This document shows, in pieces, positions 18,424 to 25,595 of a stretch of 64,000 bases of DNA. Below the pieces are notes generated by a model that worked only from the letters and a program-made list of their open reading frames with translations, did no database searches and had not been told where the DNA came from. Source of the stretch: an uncultured Collinsella sp. (lineage in GTDB: Bacteria > Actinomycetota > Coriobacteriia > Coriobacteriales > Coriobacteriaceae); assembly GCA_900549085.1 (NCBI GenBank), contig URMO01000003.1, positions 10,767-74,766 of the forward strand. Reading direction: 5' to 3'. The position numbers and the translations under genes were made by a program. How positions within the stretch are numbered: position 1 is the stretch's first letter; each line of letters starts with the position of its first letter.

Positions 18424-19326
18424 CTACGAGACGTGCTCGGGCGCTCCTGCCATGCGAGCCTGTCCATGTGCGCGAAGGTGCGGAAGTTCGACGGTTGCCA
18501 CCATGACGCCGGTGAGGATGAGGGCGGCGCCAATGAAGGCGATGGGGCTGAGGACCTCGCCGACCAGGAAGAACGAGAAGACGGCGGAGCATACCGGCTC
18601 GAGCGAGAAGGCGAAGCCGGTGGTCTCGGCAGGCACGTGGGGCTGCACGAGTGTCTGAGTGATAAAGCCGTAGGCGGAGCAGATGAGTGCGAGCGCGACG
18701 ACAACGACGATCTCGCTGGGCGTGCCGGGAAGCGTGAAGCCGCCAAAGGTGAATGCAGCGATGCCCGAGAACAAGCCGCCGAAGCCCAGCTGCCAAACGC
18801 CCAGAGCCAGCGGGTCGACTTCTTCGACAAAGCGCTTGGCCACGATAATGTGGCTGGCATAGATAAAGGCGGAGAGCAGCATGATGAGCGCGCCCGGGTT
18901 CAGGCTGGTGAAGTCGGCGCCCGAGAGCAGCAGCATGCCGCAGGTGACGATAGCCGTGCCGACGAGCACCTTGCGCTCGGGGGCGCGACGCAGCAGGGCG
19001 GCGTTGGCAAACGGCACGATCACGACCGTCAGGCTCTGCAAAAAGCCGGCAGTGGAGGCAGAGGTGAGGCTGGAGCCCAGGCACATGCAGGTGAGCTCGG
19101 TTGCCATGATGGCGCCGATGATGGCGGCGCGAACCATAAGGTCGCGGTTGATACGGAAAACACGCTTGTGGAAGAGCAGCAGACAGGCCACAAAGGCGAT
19201 GATGCAGCGTAGCGCGACGATACTCGTGGCGTTCATGCTGTCCATGCCGATTTTCATGAGGGGGTACGAAAAGCCCCATGCGACGGGAACGGAAAATGAG
19301 AGCGCGATTGCTTTTTTGCGATCCAT
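18424..19326 (-). CDS. EamA/DMT family transporter
   Basis: 300 residues with ten predicted helices in two EamA repeats (VPVAWGFSYPLMKIGMDSMN at the N-terminus; FSLEPVCSAVFSFFLVGEVL in the second half, the usual ExxxxAxxxFxxxxGE pattern). AAGGAG lies upstream of the ATG. It is divergent from the LysR gene at 19485, a typical arrangement for a LysR-controlled exporter. Substrate unknown. Confidence 0.9.
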   Translation of the reverse strand: MDRKKAIALSFSVPVAWGFSYPLMKIGMDSMNATSIVALRCIIAFVACLLLFHKRVFRINRDLMVRAAIIGAIMATELTCMCLGSSLTSASTAGFLQSLTVVIVPFANAALLRRAPERKVLVGTAIVTCGMLLLSGADFTSLNPGALIMLLSAFIYASHIIVAKRFVEEVDPLALGVWQLGFGGLFSGIAAFTFGGFTLPGTPSEIVVVVALALICSAYGFITQTLVQPHVPAETTGFAFSLEPVCSAVFSFFLVGEVLSPIAFIGAALILTGVMVATVELPHLRAHGQARMAGAPEHVS

Positions 19327-19484
19327 GGGACTCCTTTTGTTACAGAACGGTTTCGCACAAAGGATTCTGCTCCCAGATGTGGATGTAGTAAAGCGAATGT
19401 ATCTTCAGTATGATTAAGAAATGCTAAAGTAGGCACGAAAAGCGCTGGCAAAACGTTTTACGGCTGCATTGATGCGGAGGCACG

Positions 19485-20354
19485 ATGGCATTGCGGTATC
19501 AGATTGTTTGTATGGTGGTCGATTGCGGCAGTCTGAAACGTGCGGCGGACGAGCTGGGCTATACGCAAAGTGCGGTGAGCCAGGCCGTCAAGGCGCTCGA
19601 GCGCGAGCTGGGCACCACGCTTATCGAGCGCGGCAAGCAGGGTGTCTCACTTACGCGCGACGGTAAACAATATCTGCCGTACCTGCGCCAGATTGTGACC
19701 GCCGAGGCCGAGCTCGAGGGCAAGCGCCAGGAGCTGCTGGGGCTCTCCTCGACCGATATTCGTATCGCGACGTTTACCAACGTGAGTCGAACCGTGTTGC
19801 CACGTGTGATCCGCGATTTTGGGGCCCTGCACCCGGGCGTGCACTTTACCCTCAAGCAGGGTGATTACACGCGCAACGCCCAGTGGGTGCACGATGGCGT
19901 GGTTGATTTTTGCTTTACGGCGCGCGGATTTACCGCTGGGCTCGAGAAACGCGTGGTCTATCACGATGAGTTGGTGGCACTGTTACCGGCTGCGCATCCG
20001 CTGGCGGCAAAGGAAAAGGTGACGCTTGCCGACCTAGCGTCCGAGCCGTTTGTGCTGCTGGATGAGGGCGAACAGAGCCTGGTGCTCGATGCATTCGCAA
20101 CGCATGGGCTGTCGCCGCACGTGACGAGCGAGGTCACCGACGACTACACCATCATGGCGATGGTGGAGGAGGGTCTAGGCGTGAGCATGCTCTACCGCCG
20201 TACTGTGGAGGGCATGCGAGCCGATATTCGCGTGCGGCCCATCGTGCACGCTCCCTCGCGTGACGTAGTGGCAGCCTGGCGCAGCTGGGATACCATGCCC
20301 ATCGCCACGAGGCGCTTTATCGACTATATGAGCTCGCATATTGTCAATTTATGA
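19485..20354 (+). CDS. LysR family transcriptional regulator
   Basis: 289 residues: N-terminal winged HTH (LKRAADELGYTQSAVSQAVK, then ALERELGTTLIERGKQGV) and a LysR substrate-binding domain (IRIATFTNVSRTVLPRVIRD onward). The start has GGAGG 4 bases upstream. Because it is divergent from the EamA transporter gene 18424-19326, that transporter is the likely target. It closely resembles in outline the LysR at 58251 (IRIATFTNVSRTVLP versus ICIGTFSSVATHVLP), which is also divergent from an EamA gene. Confidence 0.92.
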   Translation: MALRYQIVCMVVDCGSLKRAADELGYTQSAVSQAVKALERELGTTLIERGKQGVSLTRDGKQYLPYLRQIVTAEAELEGKRQELLGLSSTDIRIATFTNVSRTVLPRVIRDFGALHPGVHFTLKQGDYTRNAQWVHDGVVDFCFTARGFTAGLEKRVVYHDELVALLPAAHPLAAKEKVTLADLASEPFVLLDEGEQSLVLDAFATHGLSPHVTSEVTDDYTIMAMVEEGLGVSMLYRRTVEGMRADIRVRPIVHAPSRDVVAAWRSWDTMPIATRRFIDYMSSHIVNL

Positions 20355-20378
20355 CTGGCGTGGCTTTGAGTGCGGTGT

Positions 20379-21761
20379 TTAGCGGGCTGTCGCTTTGGCT
20401 TGGGTGGCGCGATAGGTGCGTGCCGGGTGGCAAAGTAGTACCGCCACGACCATAAAGAACGCCGTGGTGCCCAGGCTGATGGGGTAGACCATCATGATGT
20501 TCGCAAAGGTGCGGAAGTGCGGGAACACGCAGAACACCCAATAGAAGCGGATGCCGCAGACGCAGATCATGGTGATGAGGGCGGGCGTGAGCGAGATACC
20601 AAAGCCGCGCAGGTAGCCGGACATGTTTTCGTAGAACATGCTAAAGGCGTACGCCGGGAAGATCGAACACACGCGGATATAGCCGATCGAGACGATGTTG
20701 GGATCGCTGTTGAACAGCGACAAGATCTCGCGTCCCAGGCCGACAATAACGATGATCGTGGTGAGTGCAACGATACCGCCTTCGACCAGGCAGACCTTGA
20801 GCGTTTTGGTGCAGCGGTCGATCTGGCGGGCACCGTGGTTTTGTCCCACAAAGGTGGTGCAAGCCTGGCTAAAGCTGTTGAGCAGGTTGTAGCATACGTA
20901 CTCCAAGCTCATAGCGGCGCTCGATGCCGCCATGACCTCGGTGCCCAGGCTGTTGATAGCAGACTGGATGATGATGTTGGCGACGGCAAAGACGGCGCTC
21001 TGGATGCCGGCGGGCAGGCCGATCTTGACGATGCGCTTGAGGGCGACGGGGTCGATAGCCAGGTCGCGCGGGGTGACGCGGACGACGGAGTCGGTCTTGA
21101 GCAGGCGGATAAAGAGCGTGGCGGCGCTGACAGTGTAGGCGATAGCGGTGGCGATGGCGACGCCCGCGACGCCCCAGTGGAGTATGGGGACAAAGATGAG
21201 ATCCAGGCCAATGTTGAGGACGGTGGACACGGCAAGTGCCTGCAGCGGCATGCGGGTGATGCCGACGGAGCGGAAGATCGCGGCCTCAAAGTTGTAGAGC
21301 AAGATCGAGGGCATGCTGAGCAAAAAGACGCGCAGGTAGAGCGAAGCGAGCGGCATGGTTTCGGCGGGAACATTGAGCGCGGCGAGCATGGGCTCGGCAA
21401 AGATCTCGCCCAGCGCAATGACGACAAAGCCCACGAGCGCCATTAAAATCGAGGTATGGACGGCGCGTTTGACCATGTTCTGATCGTTGCGGCCGATAGC
21501 GTTGGCGATGACCACGTTAGAGCCAAGCGACATGCCAATAAACAAGTTGAGCATAAGACTGGTAAGCGGAACATTGGAGCCGACCGCCGCCATGGCGAGG
21601 GTTCCCTGGTCACCCGAGAAGTTACCGATAATGACCGTGGCGATGAGGTTCGACAGCTGCTCCAAGATGCTCGTGGCGGCCACGGGGAAGGCGAACAGGG
21701 GAACATTGCGCCACAGCGATCCGGTGGTCATGTCAATGTGCTTAGATACGGTGTCAGCCAT
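20379..21761 (-). CDS. MATE family efflux transporter
   Basis: 460 residues with twelve predicted helices. The N-terminal half has FAFPVAATSILEQLSNLIA and VGSNVPLTSLML, the second half VGQNHGARQ, all typical of the MATE (DinF/NorM-like) fold with internal duplication. Probably a Na+ or H+ coupled drug exporter. Its immediate leader carries a 15-base motif identical to an arm of the 13955-14249 array (21766-21780). Confidence 0.92.
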   Translation of the reverse strand: MADTVSKHIDMTTGSLWRNVPLFAFPVAATSILEQLSNLIATVIIGNFSGDQGTLAMAAVGSNVPLTSLMLNLFIGMSLGSNVVIANAIGRNDQNMVKRAVHTSILMALVGFVVIALGEIFAEPMLAALNVPAETMPLASLYLRVFLLSMPSILLYNFEAAIFRSVGITRMPLQALAVSTVLNIGLDLIFVPILHWGVAGVAIATAIAYTVSAATLFIRLLKTDSVVRVTPRDLAIDPVALKRIVKIGLPAGIQSAVFAVANIIIQSAINSLGTEVMAASSAAMSLEYVCYNLLNSFSQACTTFVGQNHGARQIDRCTKTLKVCLVEGGIVALTTIIVIVGLGREILSLFNSDPNIVSIGYIRVCSIFPAYAFSMFYENMSGYLRGFGISLTPALITMICVCGIRFYWVFCVFPHFRTFANIMMVYPISLGTTAFFMVVAVLLCHPARTYRATQAKATAR

Positions 21762-21765
21762 ACGC

Positions 21766-21780
21766 TCTCAATCTCTAACA
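21766..21780 (-). promoter_or_regulatory. Solitary copy of the array 15-mer in the MATE leader
   Basis: On the minus strand the sequence reads TGTTAGAGATTGAGA, identical to the right arm of array unit 3 (14155-14169), and ends 4 bases before the MATE start codon. The GAGA part occupies the ribosome-binding position. No inverted partner lies 40 bases away. Confidence 0.55.
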
Positions 21781-21825
21781 TGCTCTTTTGTGCTTATTTG
21801 CGCAGACGATGATACTCCTAATCGA

Positions 21826-21883
21826 CTAGTCATTGGGGACGTTCTAAAACGATTACTCATTCAAGAACGTCCCCAATGACTAG
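21826..21883. repeat. Palindromic repeat family A, copy 3
   Basis: Left arm CTAGTCATTGGGGACGTTCT and right arm AGAACGTCCCCAATGACTAG are perfectly complementary over 20 bases. The loop has the diverged GATTACTCATT in place of CTAGTCATT. It lies between the divergent MATE and rlmA genes, about 12 bases upstream of a GACAAT box, as for copy 2. Confidence 0.9.
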
Positions 21884-21939
21884 GCGGGGAAGGCGTGCGA
21901 CAATGGTGGGCGTTGTGTTGTTCGCGCTAAGGAGTTGCC

Positions 21940-22755
21940 ATGTTGTTGTGTCCCGTTTGCCATGAGCCGCTGGTGGATGACGAACGCGGTGCTGCATGCG
22001 CGGGTGGGCACCGGTTTGACCGTGCGCGCGAGGGCTATCTATATCTCCTGCGCTCGTCCAAGAGCGGCGACTCCATGGGCGATCCCAAGTCGCAGGCACG
22101 CAGCCGTCGCGACTTTCTGAACCGCGGTTACTATGCGCCGTTGCGCGATGCGATGGTCGAGCTGGTGCGCGAGCGGGTGTCTGGACGTGCCGCGTCTACG
22201 AACTGCCCCATGACGTTGCTCGATATTTGCTGTGGCGAGGGCTATTACACCAGCGCCATGGGTGCGGTGCCGGGCGTGGATGCTTACGGCTTTGACCTGG
22301 GCAAAGAGATGGTGCGCCTTGCCGCCAAGCGCGGCGATGCGACCTATTTCGTGGCCAACATGAAGGACATCCCCGTGGCCGATGGCACCTTCGATATGGT
22401 GACCGAGCTCTTTGCTCCCTTTAACGAGCGTGAGTTTTCTCGCGTGCTGGCGCCAGAGGGCTCGCTCTACACCGTGGTGCCGGGTGCCCGTCATCTGTTT
22501 GGGCTCAAGGAGGTACTCTACGACACGCCGTACCTTAACGATGAGAAGCTGCCGAAGACCACCGAGCTCGAGTTGGTCGGAACGCGGCGGGTGTCTGCGA
22601 ACATTACGCTCCAAACCCAGGCCGACATCGAGGCGGTGTTCCAGATGACGCCGTACTACTACCGCACGCGCCCTGCCGATAAAGAGCGCCTGGCAAACTT
22701 GGACACCCTTCAAACCGACATCGACTTCATCATCGCCGAGTACCGCCACAGCTAA
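21940..22755 (+). CDS. rlmA: 23S rRNA (guanine-N1)-methyltransferase RlmA type
   Basis: 271 residues. The N-terminal zinc finger CPVCHEPLVDDERGAACAGG with HRFDRAREGYLYLL matches RlmA (CPxC...GHxFDxAxxGY). A short link (GDSMGDPKSQARSRRDFLNR) leads to a SAM-dependent methyltransferase domain with LLDICCGEGYYTSAM (motif I). E. coli RlmA methylates G745 and the Gram-positive form G748 of 23S rRNA; the exact position here is not determinable. Start with GGAG 6 bases upstream. Confidence 0.9.
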   Translation: MLLCPVCHEPLVDDERGAACAGGHRFDRAREGYLYLLRSSKSGDSMGDPKSQARSRRDFLNRGYYAPLRDAMVELVRERVSGRAASTNCPMTLLDICCGEGYYTSAMGAVPGVDAYGFDLGKEMVRLAAKRGDATYFVANMKDIPVADGTFDMVTELFAPFNEREFSRVLAPEGSLYTVVPGARHLFGLKEVLYDTPYLNDEKLPKTTELELVGTRRVSANITLQTQADIEAVFQMTPYYYRTRPADKERLANLDTLQTDIDFIIAEYRHS

Positions 22756-22756
22756 C

Positions 22757-22793
22757 AACCTGCCAAAAAGGGACAGGTTTGTTTTGGTAGGTT
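22757..22793. repeat. Palindromic repeat family C
   Basis: AACCTGCCAAAA (22757-22768) and TTTTGGTAGGTT (22782-22793) form an inverted pair with one mismatch; the loop includes GGGACAGGTT. It begins 2 bases after the rlmA stop and shares the GGGACA core with the family B palindromes at 27593 and 31320. Confidence 0.6.
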
Positions 22794-22809
22794 TTGTCTG
22801 GGCAAACGT

Positions 22810-22847
22810 AAAGGGCCGACCGCGGAGATGCGCGATCGGCCCTTTTT
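22810..22847. terminator. Bidirectional intrinsic terminator
   Basis: Stem AAAGGGCCGACCGCG (22810-22824) with CGCGATCGGCCCTTT, a 6-base loop and a T5 run. It separates rlmA from the convergent membrane-protein gene. Confidence 0.85.
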
Positions 22848-22883
22848 AGTTGCTTGGCTGCAGAGGTTATGAGAAGCGAGCGC

Positions 22884-23285
22884 TTACAGGCGGTCCTTGT
22901 TCTCGGCCTTAACGGCGTGTGCCTGCTGAACAAAGAACAGGTCGTAGACCACGATGACAAAGGCGACGATATTGACGGAGCTGCCGCCGAGCGCGGGAAG
23001 CGTGAGCGCGGCCTGCGCAATCGTGGCGATTGCGGCAACGATGCCGAGCTTAAACGCACCATCCACCTGCGAAGGCTTGTTGGCGCCCTTGATGCCCGCA
23101 ACGCCCGCGGCGAGATCGATGAGGCCCTTGGCGACCAGCACGACCGCGGCGAGCATGGCGTTCGACCCGTACGTGGAATCGAGGTTGCCGGTCGCGATGC
23201 CGACGCCGGCGATGACGAGGCTGGCGATGCCCAAAACAAAGTAGACGAGGGCAAGGATTTTGAGAGTCTTGCGAGCGGAACTCAT
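22884..23285 (-). CDS. Four-helix membrane protein of unknown function
   Basis: 133 residues with four predicted transmembrane helices: ILALVYFVLGIASLVIAGVG, AMLAAVVLVAKGLIDLAAGV, KLGIVAAIATIAQAALTLPA and VNIVAFVIVVYDLFFVQQAH. A charged C-terminus (KAENKDRL) follows. The ATG at 23285 is chosen because AAGGAC lies upstream; the open frame extends 23 codons further without hydrophobic character. I do not recognise the family. Confidence 0.75.
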   Translation of the reverse strand: MSSARKTLKILALVYFVLGIASLVIAGVGIATGNLDSTYGSNAMLAAVVLVAKGLIDLAAGVAGIKGANKPSQVDGAFKLGIVAAIATIAQAALTLPALGGSSVNIVAFVIVVYDLFFVQQAHAVKAENKDRL

Positions 23286-23521
23286 GGCTGGTCCTTTCGA
23301 TACGAGTACGTCAATCTGACGTACCCCATGTGCTGCACATATGGTGAAGCACATTGTAGTTCAACGCGGCGATGCATGCGCCTGAAAGCGCTTTGACCCC
23401 GCGCAGCCCACCCCAACCTTTCAAAAAGGAAAGCTGGACGTAAGCCAAATCGATGGCAGCCCATGTGCGGCGCTGCGATGATGAGGCCGTAACAAGGAGC
23501 TGGTCTCAAGGAGGAGTCATG

Positions 23522-23662
23522 ATGTACGGAGCAGGGCAAGTGCGTGAGCCGCGGTCGTTGGGAAGGCGCATGGGTGATTCTGTGATCGCTGCCGTGTGCA
23601 CGGGATTGATGGCGGTGCTTTGCATTGGGATGCTGTGGGCCATGTCGCATGTGGGACAATAG
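23522..23662 (+). CDS. Small membrane protein, 46 residues
   Basis: Starts at the second of two adjacent ATGs (23519, 23522), with GGAGGAG placed 5 bases before the second. A basic N-terminus (VREPRSLGRR) precedes one hydrophobic helix (VIAAVCTGLMAVLCIGMLWA). Unknown function; it may be a real small protein because of the strong ribosome site. It lies 64 bases upstream of the rsmJ-like gene. Confidence 0.5.
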   Translation: MYGAGQVREPRSLGRRMGDSVIAAVCTGLMAVLCIGMLWAMSHVGQ

Positions 23663-23725
23663 CGGACGGTTGGGTGCTGGCATGAACGGCGCTCACGTAT
23701 TCGTTTTGCTTGTTAAGGAGTACCC

Positions 23726-24430
23726 ATGGGTGTCGTCGATCCCTTTTCTGTTGCTCGGGCCGCGGGGCTTGAGCTGACCGGGAAGTCCGAGGGCCTCACG
23801 CTCACCGACGGCACGATGGAGCTGCGTGCCGATTTTGGCCGCATGCTGCCGCGACTCAAGCAGGGCCGTCTGCAGCAAGAGCTGTTGGTGAAGGCTGCGC
23901 GCACAAAGGGCATCGAGCGACCATGGGCGATTGACGCTACGGCAGGCTTTGGCGAGGATTCGCTGCTGCTGGCGGCCGCGGGCTTTACCGTCGATCTGTA
24001 TGAGCAGGATTGCGTGATCGCGGCACTCCTCAAGGATGCCTTGGATCGCGCGGCAGATGATCCGGCGCTTGCGGTTGCCGTGTCGCGTATGCGCTTACAT
24101 GCGGGCGAGGACAGCATTGCCGGCCTTCGCCATACAGCTGAGCTGATCGGGCAGGGCGAGCTTGCCGCTCCCGACGTGGTGTATCTGGACCCCATGTTTC
24201 CCGGGCGCACCAAGAGCGCGGCGGTTAAAAAGAAGTTCCAACTCTTGCACCATCTGGAACAGCCGTGCGCCGATGAGGAGACGCTGGTCGAAGCTGCGCT
24301 TGCGGTGCATCCGCGCAAGGTGGTTATCAAGCGACCGGTGAAGGGGCCGCTGCTTGCCGGCGTTAAGCCGAGCTATCAACTTGCGGGCAAGGCCGTTCGC
24401 TACGATGTTTTGGTGCCGCCGCACCCGTAG
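23726..24430 (+). CDS. RsmJ-like 16S rRNA methyltransferase
   Basis: 234-residue SAM-dependent methyltransferase resembling RsmJ (16S rRNA m2G1516). Motif I is IDATAGFGEDSLLLAAAGFT, followed by a YEQD acidic end, the catalytic-type VVYLDPMFPGRTKSAAVKKK (DPMFP) and KVVIKRPVKGPLLAGVKP, all hallmarks of RsmJ. Start with AAGGAG 5 bases upstream. The exact modified base is inferred by family. Confidence 0.87.
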   Translation: MGVVDPFSVARAAGLELTGKSEGLTLTDGTMELRADFGRMLPRLKQGRLQQELLVKAARTKGIERPWAIDATAGFGEDSLLLAAAGFTVDLYEQDCVIAALLKDALDRAADDPALAVAVSRMRLHAGEDSIAGLRHTAELIGQGELAAPDVVYLDPMFPGRTKSAAVKKKFQLLHHLEQPCADEETLVEAALAVHPRKVVIKRPVKGPLLAGVKPSYQLAGKAVRYDVLVPPHP

Positions 24431-24478
24431 CTTGCGCGCGATAGCTGGCGCTCCGTCAGTGCCGTGCCGAAGCGGCGC

Positions 24479-24775
24479 CTATTTCCAAGGGTGCGACGTC
24501 AGGTGCCATCCGCCGCAGTATTCGCATTTGTAGCAGGCCAGCCCGCGGCGTCCGCGGTTTTCGCAGTCGGCCATAACTGCCTCGGCCTCGGCACGCGTGT
24601 CGTAACGGTTTTTGCGCTCGCACGACTTGTAGCGCCAGGCTTCATCGCGCTCGGCGTCCAGGGCGTCGCGGCGCTCGTCCTCGCGTGCAAACAGGTCGCT
24701 CATATCGCCGCCGGTGGCAGCGCCTAAAAACTCGCTTTTGGCCTTTGACCAGGCGGCTCGCTTTTTGCTTCCCAT
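24479..24775 (-). CDS. Small Cys/His zinc-binding-like protein
   Basis: 98 residues, mostly charged and helical, ending with a compact metal-binding-like segment CYKCEYCGGWHLTSH (Cys-x2-Cys-x2-Cys ... His). An additional CERKNRYDTRAEAEA segment precedes it. The family is not recognised with certainty; possibly a nucleic-acid-associated protein. It is divergent from the GNAT gene across an inverted-repeat operator candidate. Confidence 0.65.
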   Translation of the reverse strand: MGSKKRAAWSKAKSEFLGAATGGDMSDLFAREDERRDALDAERDEAWRYKSCERKNRYDTRAEAEAVMADCENRGRRGLACYKCEYCGGWHLTSHPWK

Positions 24776-24799
24776 CTGCTTCGCGCCCTTCTCAAAACG

Positions 24800-24831
24800 T
24801 TGGTATCATTGCTCAATCAAAGTGATACCAA
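24800..24831. promoter_or_regulatory. Palindromic operator/promoter candidate between divergent genes
   Basis: TTGGTATCA (24800-24808) and TGATACCAA (24823-24831) are perfectly inverted with a 14-base gap. Each arm holds a TATCAT/TATCAC -10-like box, one per direction, so it may be a symmetrical double promoter or a regulator site. It is related in sequence to the TTGGTATAA repeats at 27629-27657. Confidence 0.45.
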
Positions 24832-24852
24832 TAAACGTGAGGTCGCCGCGTG

Positions 24853-25341
24853 ATGATCAGAAAAACCCTCGATACCGACACTCCCGCCGTCATGGCTATC
24901 TATGACGTGGCCCGCGCCTTTATGCGCGCGCATGGCAACGCCACGCAGTGGCCCGAGGGCACGCCTTCGGCCGAGCAACTGGCTGCCGATATTGCCGCTG
25001 GTGGCAGTTATGTGTGCGAAGTCGACGGTCGCGTGGTGGCGACGTTTGCCTTTTTACCGGGTCCGGACGAGTGCTATGACGTCATTGAGGACGGTCAATG
25101 GCGCAGCGACACTCCGTACGCCGTGCTGCACCGTGTGGCGTCCGATGGCACCGCGCACGGCATCGCGGCTGCGATGTTTGCCTTTGCCAAGGAGCGCGCC
25201 AACCACCTGCGTATCGACACGCATCAGGATAACCTGCCCATGCAGGGTGCGAGTATTAAGGCGGGGTTCGAGCGTGCCGGCGTCGTGTATGTGTCGGACG
25301 GCACGCCGCGTGTTGCGTTTGACTGGCTGCGCGAGGCATAA
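24853..25341 (+). CDS. GNAT family N-acetyltransferase
   Basis: 162 residues. The core VCEVDGRVVATFAFLPG (beta-strands 3-4), YAVLHRVASDGTAHGIAAAMFAFAKE (the acetyl-CoA-binding stretch, with the GxG part degenerate) and LRIDTHQDNLPMQGASIKAGF fit the GNAT family. Substrate unknown. The start could be the GTG at 24850 or the ATG at 24853. Confidence 0.82.
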   Translation: MIRKTLDTDTPAVMAIYDVARAFMRAHGNATQWPEGTPSAEQLAADIAAGGSYVCEVDGRVVATFAFLPGPDECYDVIEDGQWRSDTPYAVLHRVASDGTAHGIAAAMFAFAKERANHLRIDTHQDNLPMQGASIKAGFERAGVVYVSDGTPRVAFDWLREA

Positions 25342-25368
25342 GAGCGAGGGCTCATATCAATAATTCGT

Positions 25369-25408
25369 GCGAACGAAAATGGCCCCGGGTGGGGCTATTT
25401 TCGTTCGC
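25369..25408. terminator. Hairpin terminator
   Basis: Stem GCGAACGAAAATGGCCCC (25369-25386) with GGGGCTATTTTCGTTCGC (25391-25408), one mismatch, 4-base loop. It follows the GNAT gene; the TATTTTCG arm supplies the T-rich stretch. Confidence 0.7.
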
Positions 25409-25595
25409 TGCACTGTTTTGCAAGCCGGCTTTCGCAAGGCGCGAACCTACGAAAATCGCCGCGCGGCAACGCAGGGCGATGAGCTCGGTCGGGGGATAGG
25501 GTCCACTTCGCCCGCCGGCCCGTAAATTGTATCATCCAGTGTGGAACGAGGATGCCCGTTGTCGCGTGCGATGGGCTTGCAATAAGAGGAGAGCC

